From Natrialbaceae archaeon AArc-T1-2 (GTDB taxonomy: Archaea; Halobacteriota; Halobacteria; Halobacteriales; Natrialbaceae), in contig NZ_CP127175.1 in the NCBI RefSeq assembly GCF_030273315.1, positions 62,001 to 126,000 on the forward strand: a stretch of 64,000 nt of DNA, given 5' to 3'. The notes beneath the pieces were generated by a model. The model did no database searches, had not been told where the DNA came from, and saw only the letters and a list, made by a program, of their open reading frames with translations. Position 1 is the stretch's first letter. The number at the start of each line of letters is the position of its first letter. The position numbers and the translations under genes are program-made. Positions 1 through 7,660 of the stretch are shown here, piece after piece.

Positions 1-1919
1 GCTCGCAGCACGTCGACGTACTGGCGATAGAACGCGCTGTGTTCGGTGTAGACGTCCTCGAGGACGGCCTGTCGCTGCTCGCGGTCCTCGAGTTCCGAGA
101 GAATCCATAGATACGTCGAGAGGAGCTGTTGCTCGCCCACGGAGAGCGCCGGCTGTTGCCCGCGTGCATCGACGGCTCGAGACGCGGTCGTCCCCGCGTC
201 CGTTTCCGATTGCGCCTCCGTCTCCTCGAGGATCGTCGCGAGCGTCTCACCGACGAAGTCGGTCACCTCGAGCGGACCGACGTCGAGACGGTCGATATCC
301 AGGTCGCCACCGGTGAACAGCTCGACCTCGAGACGCCACTGGGTCGGATCCGGACGTCTCTCACCTGTACCTGTATCGACCTCACCGTCGATATCCGCCT
401 GCGACGTATCGTCCTCCGATCCGGACCCGGCTGCAGCGGCTTCTCCCGTCTCACCACCGACGATCCCCTCCAGCGCTGGAAGGTCCGCCTGGACGAGCGA
501 GAGGAGAGACTCGAGGTCGGTGGCCGTGGTACACGCCTCACGGAGCGCGCCGTCGTAGTACTCCCGGACGAAGCGGAACTCGGCAGTCCTGTACTGCTCG
601 TAGAGATACTCGAGGTGCTCACACACCGTTTCGTGATCGAACGACGCCTCGCGAACACACGCAGCGTAGGCATCGATAGCAGCCTCGAGCTGACGGCCGT
701 AGTGGCCGCTGCTGTCGTCGATCCGTTCCAGGTTCTCGCGTATCGTCTCGGCCAGCGCCCGGTAGATCTCGAGTGCGCGCTCGTACTCGTCGTGTTGCCG
801 GTACGTCTCCGCGAGGTCGTGGTACTTGGTGAACTCGAGATGGGTATCGTACGCGACGATCCCGCGGCGGTCGGCGGCGGTCTCGAACTCGCGGTCGAGA
901 TCGCGTTTGTAGTCGGCGACGCTCTTTTCAACCGGCCGGCCGACCGTCGCGAGAAACCGCTCTCGAAGAGCGTCGTCCTCTGTGAGAATCTCGCACAGAA
1001 AGTCCCGAAGCGTCCCCACGTCCGCGGACTCGAGTGCCGACTCGAGGTCGGTGCCCGCCGTCGAGGGCTCGAGAGAGGCGGACCCCGACTCACTCGAGGG
1101 TTCGTCCGGAGTTGCATCCGCCTGTGACTGCCCGATCATCTCGTCGTATCGCTCTCGCACGGCCAGCAACACGGCCACGATGTGTTTGCAGTCGCCAGCA
1201 TAATCGTACGGACAGGAACACCAGCCGTCGAAGTCATCTGCAGAAAGATCCACTGTCGTGCGGTACTCCCGGCTCCCCCTAACCGTCGCGGTCACCTCGC
1301 GTCCCTCGACGGTCAGCTCCCGCACCCGTCCCTCCTCGACGTAGGAGACGCCGCGCTGGAACGTCTGGGCGGTACAGATATCCCGAATCGCGTCGCGGGT
1401 CAGCTTGCTGATCTCGTCGGCAGGCACGTCGGTGCTGGATGCGTCTCGACCTCCGGAGTCGGACGCCGTCGGGGACCACGACCAGTCCTCGAGTGGCACG
1501 CGGTCGGCGACTGCGGACAGCCCGTTCGCCTCGACCGCCTCGAGAAAACCGATGGCGGTTTCTTCAGGATCGACGTTCCCCCAGCCGTGGTGGGTGCCCC
1601 AGAACTCGGTCGCCCAGACGAGGTCGCCGCCGACGACGATGCCGACGTTCCCCACGATATCCTCCCGATCGCGATACCGCTTTGATGGTGGCCCACCGAG
1701 CCCATCCTGGAGTGGCTTGTTGTACGTGAAATCATCCCAAGCGTCCTCGAGCGAGCGGGTTTCGGTATCACCGACGAAATCCGCTGGCGGCGCGCGCTGT
1801 GGGTCGACCTGGACGACTTCGACCGGAATCGTATGCTCCTCGTGGATCGACTCGAGTAACTCGAGCGTCCGACGGTGGTCGACCCCGACGTCCGCCTCGG
1901 CGTAGTAGCGCAGTTTCAT
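1..1919 (-). CDS. SWIM zinc-finger protein, partial (3' end beyond window)
   Basis: One open frame runs from the ATG at 1919 to the window edge without a stop, so at least 639 codons are present and the C-terminus is missing. The SWIM signature CxC-x7-CxH is read at about residues 232-244 as CSCPYDYAGDCKHIVAVLL. SWIM motifs bind zinc and occur in DNA- or protein-binding proteins. The first 150 or so residues (start MKLRYYAEADVGVDHRRTLE) form a separate region with many aromatic residues that I do not recognise. The part after the SWIM motif is long, acidic and probably helical. The codon pattern is normal for the window. The region upstream is occupied by the broken gene at 1973-2290. Function is unknown; the zinc-binding motif is seen, any role is inference. 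Confidence 0.8.
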   Translation of the reverse strand, partial: MKLRYYAEADVGVDHRRTLELLESIHEEHTIPVEVVQVDPQRAPPADFVGDTETRSLEDAWDDFTYNKPLQDGLGGPPSKRYRDREDIVGNVGIVVGGDLVWATEFWGTHHGWGNVDPEETAIGFLEAVEANGLSAVADRVPLEDWSWSPTASDSGGRDASSTDVPADEISKLTRDAIRDICTAQTFQRGVSYVEEGRVRELTVEGREVTATVRGSREYRTTVDLSADDFDGWCSCPYDYAGDCKHIVAVLLAVRERYDEMIGQSQADATPDEPSSESGSASLEPSTAGTDLESALESADVGTLRDFLCEILTEDDALRERFLATVGRPVEKSVADYKRDLDREFETAADRRGIVAYDTHLEFTKYHDLAETYRQHDEYERALEIYRALAETIRENLERIDDSSGHYGRQLEAAIDAYAACVREASFDHETVCEHLEYLYEQYRTAEFRFVREYYDGALREACTTATDLESLLSLVQADLPALEGIVGGETGEAAAAGSGSEDDTSQADIDGEVDTGTGERRPDPTQWRLEVELFTGGDLDIDRLDVGPLEVTDFVGETLATILEETEAQSETDAGTTASRAVDARGQQPALSVGEQQLLSTYLWILSELEDREQRQAVLEDVYTEHSAFYRQYVDVLR

Positions 1920-1972
1920 CCCTCGGTTCGGGTGCAGGTGCGAGAGCACAACACAAAACCGTCACGTCTTGC

Positions 1973-2290
1973 TCAAAGCACGGGGTCCTCGAGTGTCCAC
2001 TCTGCAGGCAGTTTCCCTGCAAGCCCGACTCGACCACCAGCTCTCGGAGTTGCTCGCGCACGTCGGGGTCCCACTCGAGTCCCGCTTCCCCGAGGTCGGG
2101 ATACACCGCTTCCCAGTTCCACTGATCGCCCGATTCGGGATACCGGCTCCGTTCGACCGCACTGATAGAGATACGAGCGCATACCCCCGTCTTCCCGTGA
2201 GTGACGAGTGTTCCGACGCTCTGTCGGAACCGAGGAGCGAACAGGCGGGGGTCGAGCGGACAGCATAGTGTGACAATCCACCGTTCTATT
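1973..2290 (-). pseudogene. 3' part of a gene split by the IS200/IS605 element
   Basis: The minus strand reads a protein-like frame (DPRLFAPRFRQSVGTLV, then SGDQWNWEAVYPDLGEAG, then VREQLRELVVESG) that loses frame near 2030. It resumes one frame over as LAGKLPAEWTLEDPVL followed by a stop at 1973. Restoring one G in a G run near 2026 would give one continuous C-terminus. The frame enters from the left end of the IS200/IS605 element with no start codon, so the 5' part is missing here. A matching 5' part lies on the other side of the element at 4180-4390. I do not recognise the family. The frameshift and truncation are seen; the joining of the two halves is inferred. Confidence 0.5.
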
Positions 2291-2357
2291 GCAGGACTGG
2301 ATTTCCCACCGTTTCCACAAGATATTTGTCATTACATGACCATAGTGTGTAGCACGG

Positions 2358-2741
2358 ATGAAGACCACACGGCATGCAACCTACAACCTCAACTACCACA
2401 TAGTGTGGCTCCCGAAGTACCGCAACCCGGTACTGACGGGAGAGGTTGCCGACCGTGTTGAATCCATCCTCCACGAAATTGCCGACGAGAAAGGCTTGGA
2501 CATTCAGAACCTGACGGTTCAGCCCGACCACGTTCACCTGTTCGTCAGTAGCCCGCCCAAACACAGCCCATCACTGCTCGCCAACTGGTTCAAGGGCATT
2601 TCCTCACGGAAATATAACCACCGCCACGCCGACCACGACGGCGAGAAAATCCGGTGGGCACGTGGCTACTACGCCGGAACAGCCGGGCACGTCTCCAGCG
2701 AAACTGTCGAGAACTACATCAACCGTTGCCAGAACTCATGA
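2358..2741 (+). CDS. tnpA: IS200/IS605 TnpA, Y1 HUH transposase
   Basis: The 127-residue protein has the family's usual length. It starts MKTTRHATYNLNYHIVWLPKYR, carries the HUH motif as DHVHLFVS near residue 58, and ends in the helix that carries the catalytic tyrosine (SSETVENYINRCQ). In the family this enzyme excises and inserts single-stranded circles using the hairpins at the element ends. The stop codon at 2739-2741 lies in the loop and arm of a strong hairpin (2728-2749), and tnpB follows with its own ribosome site. The frame is intact, so the element could be active. Confidence 0.92.
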   Translation: MKTTRHATYNLNYHIVWLPKYRNPVLTGEVADRVESILHEIADEKGLDIQNLTVQPDHVHLFVSSPPKHSPSLLANWFKGISSRKYNHRHADHDGEKIRWARGYYAGTAGHVSSETVENYINRCQNS

Positions 2742-2773
2742 GTTCTGGCAGCCCGCCAGATGTAATCTGGCGA
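2728..2773 (+). repeat. Twin-hairpin sequence between tnpA and tnpB
   Basis: Two perfect hairpins are adjacent: a 10-bp stem with a 2-nt loop (2728-2749) and an 8-bp stem with a 3-nt loop (2754-2772), separated by AGCC and followed by ACGAC. The tnpA stop is inside the first hairpin. The architecture resembles the twin-hairpin inserts at 3322-3369 and 58867-58917. It may instead be a normal regulatory feature of this IS. Confidence 0.5.
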
Positions 2774-2793
2774 CGACACAAGGAGGCCGAAGC

Positions 2794-4101
2794 GTGACCG
2801 AACTCACGAAAACGCTCGAACTGAAGCTTGTGGACCCGAATGTCCACAAGCGACAGAAGCTTCGTGAGACACGGAACGCTTACCAGCAGGCGCTTCAGGC
2901 CGCCTTCGCCGCTGGCTGTGACACACAGTCAGCGGCTAACGACGTGGTTGTCGAGTACGATCTGAGCGGCTACGCGAAAAACGCCCTCAAGAAGTACGTC
3001 CCGCAACTCTGTGGGAACAGCTACGACGCCGACGAACTTCACGACGACCACCCGGTGCGGTTCACCAACGAGGGACTGCAACTTGACCATCAGCCACAGA
3101 ACGCTATCGAGTGGTACGTCAAAGTCCCCCACCACGAGGATTACCACCTCTGGATTCCGGCACGCGCCAATCCCGAACAGCGGGAGTGGCTCGAAGCGTT
3201 GTACGCAGACGACGCCGAGATGGGCGAGAGTCGGCTGTTCGAGCGGGACGGAACGTGGTATCTCCACGTTACCGCTACTCGCGACGTGGAGGACCAATCT
3301 GAGGCATCCGCCGACGAGCGGACGCAGCCAGACGAGTCTGGCGAGCCCTGTCTCGCCGGGCTCGACAGGACGCCGATTGGTGTGGACATCGGAGAAGCGA
3401 GTCTCGTCACGGTGTGTCACCGCGACGAGAGCGGTTCTCCTGTTCGCCCCCGACTCTGGGCCGACGACGGTAAGACCGTTCGTCGACTCCGCAAAACCTA
3501 CTTCACCGCCAAGAGACGCCTTCAGAAGCGTGGCAGTGAGCGAATCGCAGAGTCCTACGGTGACGCACTGTGGGACCAGATTGACGATGTGTTCCACCGT
3601 GTGACCCGCGAGGTCGTGGCGTACGCCGAGTCCGTCGAGAACCCAGTGCTGGTGCTGGAAGACTTGACGTACATCCGCGAGAACATGGACTACGGCGAGT
3701 ACATGAATCGTCGGTTGCACGGCTGGGGCTTTGCGAAGCTCCACGCACAGATTCGGTACAAAGCCGCCGAGAAGGGGATTCCCGTCGAGACGGTGAATCC
3801 CCGGAACACGTCGAAGGCGTGCCACGCCTGCGGTGAACACGGCTACCGGCCACGACAGGCGACGTTCAGATGCTCGAACGACGACTGCTGGCTCGGTGAG
3901 TACCAAGCTGACGTGAACGGGGCGATAAACATTGCAGACCGCTACCGTAGTGGAGAGAGTCACCGCCAAAGCGACCGGAGTTCCCGGCAGAAGGCCGGTG
4001 ACGATGACTCGGCTACGGATGGGGCCTCTTTGACCGGGCCACAAGACAGCCAAGCCGATGCTGAAACCCAGCAGGTGACGCTTGGAACGTATGCGTCTTG
4101 A
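2794..4101 (+). CDS. tnpB: TnpB, RNA-guided nuclease of the IS200/IS605 element
   Basis: GTG at 2794 is preferred over the upstream in-frame ATG at 2662. A strong AGGAGG sits 7 nt before it, and the protein then begins TELTKTLELKL, typical of TnpB; 435 residues. RuvC-type residues are in place: Asp in GVDIGEASL, Glu in LVLEDLTYIREN, a CxxC...CxxxxC zinc ribbon (CHACGEHG ... CSNDDC), and the last Asp in YQADVNGAINIADRY. TnpB enzymes use an RNA from the element's right end to cut DNA next to a short target motif. A 48-bp in-frame insert (3322-3369) lies just before the first RuvC motif. Otherwise the gene appears intact. Confidence 0.9.
   Translation: MTELTKTLELKLVDPNVHKRQKLRETRNAYQQALQAAFAAGCDTQSAANDVVVEYDLSGYAKNALKKYVPQLCGNSYDADELHDDHPVRFTNEGLQLDHQPQNAIEWYVKVPHHEDYHLWIPARANPEQREWLEALYADDAEMGESRLFERDGTWYLHVTATRDVEDQSEASADERTQPDESGEPCLAGLDRTPIGVDIGEASLVTVCHRDESGSPVRPRLWADDGKTVRRLRKTYFTAKRRLQKRGSERIAESYGDALWDQIDDVFHRVTREVVAYAESVENPVLVLEDLTYIRENMDYGEYMNRRLHGWGFAKLHAQIRYKAAEKGIPVETVNPRNTSKACHACGEHGYRPRQATFRCSNDDCWLGEYQADVNGAINIADRYRSGESHRQSDRSSRQKAGDDDSATDGASLTGPQDSQADAETQQVTLGTYAS
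3322..3369 (+). repeat. 48-bp in-frame twin-hairpin insert in tnpB
   Basis: The insert encodes TQPDESGEPCLAGLDR just before TPIGVDIG. It contains CCAGAC-GA-GTCTGG (3328-3341), then CGAGCC, then a hairpin with CCTGTC (3347-3352) and GACAGG (3364-3369) arms. A 6-bp direct repeat GGACGC lies at 3320-3325 and 3368-3373, as a target duplication would. Its first 26 bases align with those of the insert at 58867. Confidence 0.5.
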
Positions 4102-4176
4102 AACCAACAGGCCGCTTCGCTCGGCCTGAAATCCCGTGGCGGGATTCCTCCGCGTTCACGCGGAGGAGGAGGTCAA
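4010..4176 (+). ncRNA. Probable omega/re-RNA region at the tnpB right end
   Basis: In the family, the guide RNA covers the end of tnpB and the right-end hairpins. Here the last 90 bases of tnpB plus a tail with three stem-loops (arms AGGCCG/CGGCCT, AATCCCG/CGGGATT, CCTCCGCG/CGCGGAGG) fit that role. The same stretch recurs without tnpB at 23739-23901, so selection or independent movement of this segment is plausible. Transcription is not shown by the sequence. Confidence 0.55.
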
Positions 4177-4179
4177 GCC

Positions 4180-4390
4180 ACGCAATGCCGTGGGACCGGG
4201 TCGGAGACGACACCGGCGGCGAACACCTCCTTGAGGAGACCGACCGTCGCTCGCTGGTCGGCGTAGACGGCGTGTTCGATGGCTCTGACGAACCAGATGC
4301 CGTATCCTCGGTCGGCGATCGCCTGCAAATTCGCCTCGGCGGGATGGTCGGATGGTTGCCGACGGGCACCAAAATGTCTCCGACGACCAC
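4180..4390 (-). pseudogene. 5' part of a gene split by the IS200/IS605 element
   Basis: From GTG 4390 the minus strand reads VVGDILVPVGNHP, then shifts frame and continues HPAEANLQAIADRGYG, IWFVRAIEHAVYADQ, RATVGLLKEVFAAGVV and SDPVPRH up to the IS right end. The shift falls in two similar adjacent 8-base units (CATCCGAC CATCCCGC); removing one restores a single frame. The likely continuation is the frame at 1973-2290 on the far side of the IS. It begins 15 bases after the stop of the ABC permease at 4406, so it may have been the last gene of that operon. Family not recognised. Confidence 0.5.
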
Positions 4391-4405
4391 AACCGTTCTA
4401 CCGAC

Positions 4406-5647
4406 TCACAGATGCTCGAGCGGTGGCGTGCGACTAACTCGCCAACCTGCGACCGCGGCTGCGACCGTCCCGATGCAGATAGCGATTGCCAGCCCGCCGA
4501 CGAAAAGCAGATCGACCGTCTGTACCAGCCCGTCGAAGCCGACCACGGCTGCCGCGAGCCGGTTGAGTGCCGAGACGGCTGGCGGCGTCAGCGCAACGCC
4601 GAGTCCGCCACCGATGAGGCCGATGGCAGTTCCCTGGCCGAGGACCGCCGCGACGAGCAGTGACGAGGAAACGCCCTGGGCCTTAAGCGCAGCCAGCTCC
4701 GACCGTTGCTGATAGACCACGAGCGAGAGCAGCGTAAACGTAAGTGCAATTCCAGCACCGATAGCGAGCACCACGAGCGTCGCGGCAGCCGCGAGCACGA
4801 GCACCTGTTCCTCGAGGACGGCCTCGAGCTGTTGCTGGTTCGACCGGATATCGTACTCCGGATACTCAGCCTGTAACTCCTGCTGAACGGTCGCCGTGTC
4901 CGCATCGTCCGGGACCGTGATCGTGATGAACGTCGCGGGCTCGGTCTGTGTCGTCCCGGTGACCTGGTGGAGTTCGCTTAGCGGCACCGTCACCGTCGGC
5001 GTCCCGAGCATCTGTTCGAACGTCGGCGAGACACCGACGACGGTAAACTCGTTGTTCCGGGCCGCAGCGAGGGACCCCCCGATCTGTAGCGTGTCGCCGA
5101 CCTCGATATCGAGCGCGCGTGCCGTCTCCTCATCGACGAGGACCTCGTGAGTCATGTTCCCCTCGTAAGTCCCGTCGGCGTAGTGGGGATCGCCGGAGAG
5201 GCCGTCGCCCTCGGTCACCTGAACGGCCGCCCCACCGCCCGGAGCGCCCGTGCCGACGAACGTCCGAAAGTCGTCGTCCTCGTCGGCCCTGACGTAGACG
5301 GTCTCGAACGCCAGTGGAACCGCGTTGTGAACGCCGTCGTGGCGCTCCATCTCGTCTGCCACTGCTCGCGAGTCATGTAACGTGTTCTCGAAGCCGCCAC
5401 CGCCTGCGGTCGTCAGCCGCGTCTCACCTGCCGTCACCCACAGGTCACGGTCGGCGGCGTCGAACTGCTGTTCGCCCGTCTCGAGGACGCCCATCCCGGC
5501 ACCGGCGAGCAACGTCATCGCCAGCACGGCGAGTGCGACGCCGACGATCGCCAGCCCGAGTCGAAGCTTGTGATGGCGCAGCTGGGCGATCGTGAGCCCG
5601 ATAGCCGCACGAAAGCGAGCGAGCGTCCGTCTGGTTCGATCGAACAT
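4406..5647 (-). CDS. ABC transporter permease (MacB/FtsX type)
   Basis: 413 residues with an N-terminal membrane segment (GLAIVGVALAVLAMTLLAG, about residues 31-49), a large extracytoplasmic MacB-like domain (about 60-270) and three C-terminal membrane segments (about 280-395). This is the FtsX/MacB permease plan. It is the last intact gene of an operon with a second permease (5647-6852) and the ATPase (6849-7607). Its ATG overlaps the upstream permease's stop by one base, so translation is coupled. Such exporters move lipids, peptides or drugs, or transmit signals across the membrane; substrate cannot be told. The two permeases differ in sequence and presumably form a heterodimer. Confidence 0.85.
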   Translation of the reverse strand: MFDRTRRTLARFRAAIGLTIAQLRHHKLRLGLAIVGVALAVLAMTLLAGAGMGVLETGEQQFDAADRDLWVTAGETRLTTAGGGGFENTLHDSRAVADEMERHDGVHNAVPLAFETVYVRADEDDDFRTFVGTGAPGGGAAVQVTEGDGLSGDPHYADGTYEGNMTHEVLVDEETARALDIEVGDTLQIGGSLAAARNNEFTVVGVSPTFEQMLGTPTVTVPLSELHQVTGTTQTEPATFITITVPDDADTATVQQELQAEYPEYDIRSNQQQLEAVLEEQVLVLAAAATLVVLAIGAGIALTFTLLSLVVYQQRSELAALKAQGVSSSLLVAAVLGQGTAIGLIGGGLGVALTPPAVSALNRLAAAVVGFDGLVQTVDLLFVGGLAIAICIGTVAAAVAGWRVSRTPPLEHL

Positions 5648-6852
5648 TACGGAACACCTCCCGAGAGCCGTCTGGTCAAGACGAGGAGATACGGCAGCGA
5701 CAGGAGTCCGATCAGAATCGCCACGAGGACGCCGTAGACCAGAAACACCGGGTGTGAGACAGCGATCGGCTCAGTCGTGATCGTCCGGACCGCAACCGTG
5801 TTGACGAGAGCGATCCCAGCGAGCCCGCCGACTGCACCAACCACGCCGCCAAGCACTGACATGACGAGCGTCTGAACGCCCACGAGACGCAACTGGCTGT
5901 GTGTCGAGAGCCCGATCGCGGCCATCGTCGCAAGCTGTTTCCGGTCGGCGACGAGCTCGAGGCCGGTCGTCGTGATCACGAACAGTGTGCCGATCGAGAC
6001 GGCAACGACGAACGCCGTCAACGCAAGCGCAAGCGGAAGGTCGGAATCGATCGTCTGGCTTGCCGTCAGTCCGGCACGGGAGTGGACTGCCGACTGTGGG
6101 TACAGCTCCTCGAGATCGTCGCTGACCTCCGGGGAATCGGTCTGGACGACGAACTGATCGGCCTGGTCGTGTTCGCTCGCGCCGGTCAGGACCTGTAACT
6201 CGCCGAGTTGGACAAGCGCCGTCGGGATGTTCCCGACGTTCTCGCCGTCCCCGTCGTCGACTGCCGCAACGGTGAACGACTCGTTGCCGCCGACGGTCAT
6301 CGGATCGCCGGCTGATGTCTCGAGCAACTCCGCGGCACCGCGAGAGAGGACGACCTCGCCCGTCCACTCGCCGTCGGCGTGATACGGATCACCGGTCGAG
6401 AGGCCGTCAGTAGCGATCCCGGAGACCCGGTCCATGCCCGGAGAGTTGATAATTCCAACGACGAGGACGTACTCGTCGCTGTCCTCGCTTTCGAGGCGCA
6501 TCACCTGCGTTAGCACTGGCGTTGCCGACTGGACGTCGTCGCGTGCCTGTAACGTCTCGGTCGTCTCATGGACGGCCCCGAACTGCGGACCGTCGGTCGC
6601 GACCAACGGCGACCGGTCGCCGTCGTCCTCGGGGACGATCCAGTAATCGATGTCGTCGTCGTACACCGTCGTTCCCGTCGCGAGTCCGATACCGACGCCC
6701 GTGACGACGACGAGCAGCCCGATCGCGACGGCGACGCCGAGGATGCTGAACAGCACACGCTTCCGGGCAGTGTGTGTTGCCCGCGTGATCGTCTGTCGGA
6801 CGCCGACCCGGATCAGTCCCAGCCATCGCGCGAGTCGATTCCGAAGCGTCAT
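5647..6852 (-). CDS. ABC transporter permease (MacB/FtsX type)
   Basis: 401 residues with the same plan as the next gene: a membrane anchor near residues 35-60 ([20 protein letters not shown]), an acidic external domain (about 65-270) and three membrane helices near 275-395 that end in [19 protein letters not shown]. The ATG at 6852 overlaps the stop of the ATPase gene (ATGA), and the stop overlaps the start of the second permease. It is the partner permease of a LolCDE- or MacB-like exporter. The substrate is unknown. Confidence 0.85.
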   Translation of the reverse strand: MTLRNRLARWLGLIRVGVRQTITRATHTARKRVLFSILGVAVAIGLLVVVTGVGIGLATGTTVYDDDIDYWIVPEDDGDRSPLVATDGPQFGAVHETTETLQARDDVQSATPVLTQVMRLESEDSDEYVLVVGIINSPGMDRVSGIATDGLSTGDPYHADGEWTGEVVLSRGAAELLETSAGDPMTVGGNESFTVAAVDDGDGENVGNIPTALVQLGELQVLTGASEHDQADQFVVQTDSPEVSDDLEELYPQSAVHSRAGLTASQTIDSDLPLALALTAFVVAVSIGTLFVITTTGLELVADRKQLATMAAIGLSTHSQLRLVGVQTLVMSVLGGVVGAVGGLAGIALVNTVAVRTITTEPIAVSHPVFLVYGVLVAILIGLLSLPYLLVLTRRLSGGVP

Positions 6853-7607
6853 TCGTCGATCCCGACGATCTGTCCGTCACGCATCCGGATGACGCGATCT
6901 GCGATGGCGAGCGTTTGCCGGTCGTGTGATGCAAGGACCACTGCGCGATCGTCCGCCACCTCCTCGAACTCCGACAGCACCTGTCGACCCGTCTCCGTGT
7001 CCAGTTCGCCGGTCGGTTCGTCCGCGATCACCAGATCCGGATCGGTCGCGAGTGCCCGTGCGATTGCGACGCGCTGTTGCTCGCCACCGCTTAACTCCCC
7101 CGGTCGGTGCGTTACCCGGTCTTCGAGCCCGACCCGCTCGAGCAGGTCGGTCGCCCGCCGGCGCCGTTTCCGTTTCGAGACGCCGAGTTCGACGAGCGGC
7201 AACGCGACGTTGCCCCGAGCGGTCAGGGCCTCGAGGAGGTGAAAGTGCTGGAAGACGATCCCGACGTGCTCGAGTCGGAGCCGGGTTCGTTGCCGTTCCG
7301 ACATCGCCGTCACGTCGTCGTCACGGACCGTAACGGTCCCCTCGGTCGGTCGTTCGAGGGCAGCAAGCAGGTGCAACAGCGTCGATTTGCCGCTCCCGCT
7401 CGGCCCCGAGAGGCCGACGATCTCGCCCGGGTGGACCTCGAGCGAGACGTCCTCGAGTGCCGTGACCGTTGGCGGGCTGGTCCCGTTGAACAGGCGGGAG
7501 AGTCGCCCGCCACCGGATCCTCTGGTGTAGATTTTCGTGACCTCGTTCGCACGGACGGCTGCTGGAGGGCGGTCACGTTCCGTGACTGACGCGGACCGTG
7601 TCGTCAT
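6849..7607 (-). CDS. ABC transporter ATP-binding protein (LolD/MacB type)
   Basis: 252 residues. Walker A GPSGSGKS (near residue 69), signature [15 protein letters not shown], Walker [14 protein letters not shown] and the switch histidine in LASHDRQ are all present. The PTGELD sequence after Walker B is characteristic of the LolD/FtsE/MacB branch, which pairs with FtsX-type permeases. It is the first gene of the three-gene operon reading down to 4406 and overlaps the next gene by 4 bases. It powers conformational work of the two permeases at the inner face of the membrane. About 50 bases separate its start from the end of glmS, so transcription could continue from the glm genes. Confidence 0.92.
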   Translation of the reverse strand: MTTRSASVTERDRPPAAVRANEVTKIYTRGSGGGRLSRLFNGTSPPTVTALEDVSLEVHPGEIVGLSGPSGSGKSTLLHLLAALERPTEGTVTVRDDDVTAMSERQRTRLRLEHVGIVFQHFHLLEALTARGNVALPLVELGVSKRKRRRRATDLLERVGLEDRVTHRPGELSGGEQQRVAIARALATDPDLVIADEPTGELDTETGRQVLSEFEEVADDRAVVLASHDRQTLAIADRVIRMRDGQIVGIDE

Positions 7608-7660
7608 TGTCGGAGAGAAATTTCAGACACAATTAAGTTTGCCGATGAAACCTCCGGCCG

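Larger units (their letters stand above)
2275..4176 (+). mobile_element. IS200/IS605-family element with tnpA and tnpB
   Basis: A complete-looking element carries tnpA (Y1 HUH transposase) followed by tnpB in the same direction. The right end after tnpB has three short stem-loops (around 4107-4125, 4128-4145 and 4147-4167), as expected for subterminal hairpins of this family. The left boundary is approximate, somewhere in 2270-2340, and the right boundary is near 4176. No target duplication is expected for this family. Parts of one coding frame appear on both sides, so the element probably disrupted a gene. Confidence 0.75.

Noticed and set aside
129-1127. 332-codon plus-strand ORF
   Set aside because: It is the mirror of the SWIM-protein gene; the minus-strand frame has the zinc motif and normal codon use.
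2662-2793. Upstream in-frame extension of tnpB from ATG 2662
   Set aside because: It overlaps tnpA in another frame and has no TnpB similarity; the GTG at 2794 has a strong ribosome site.
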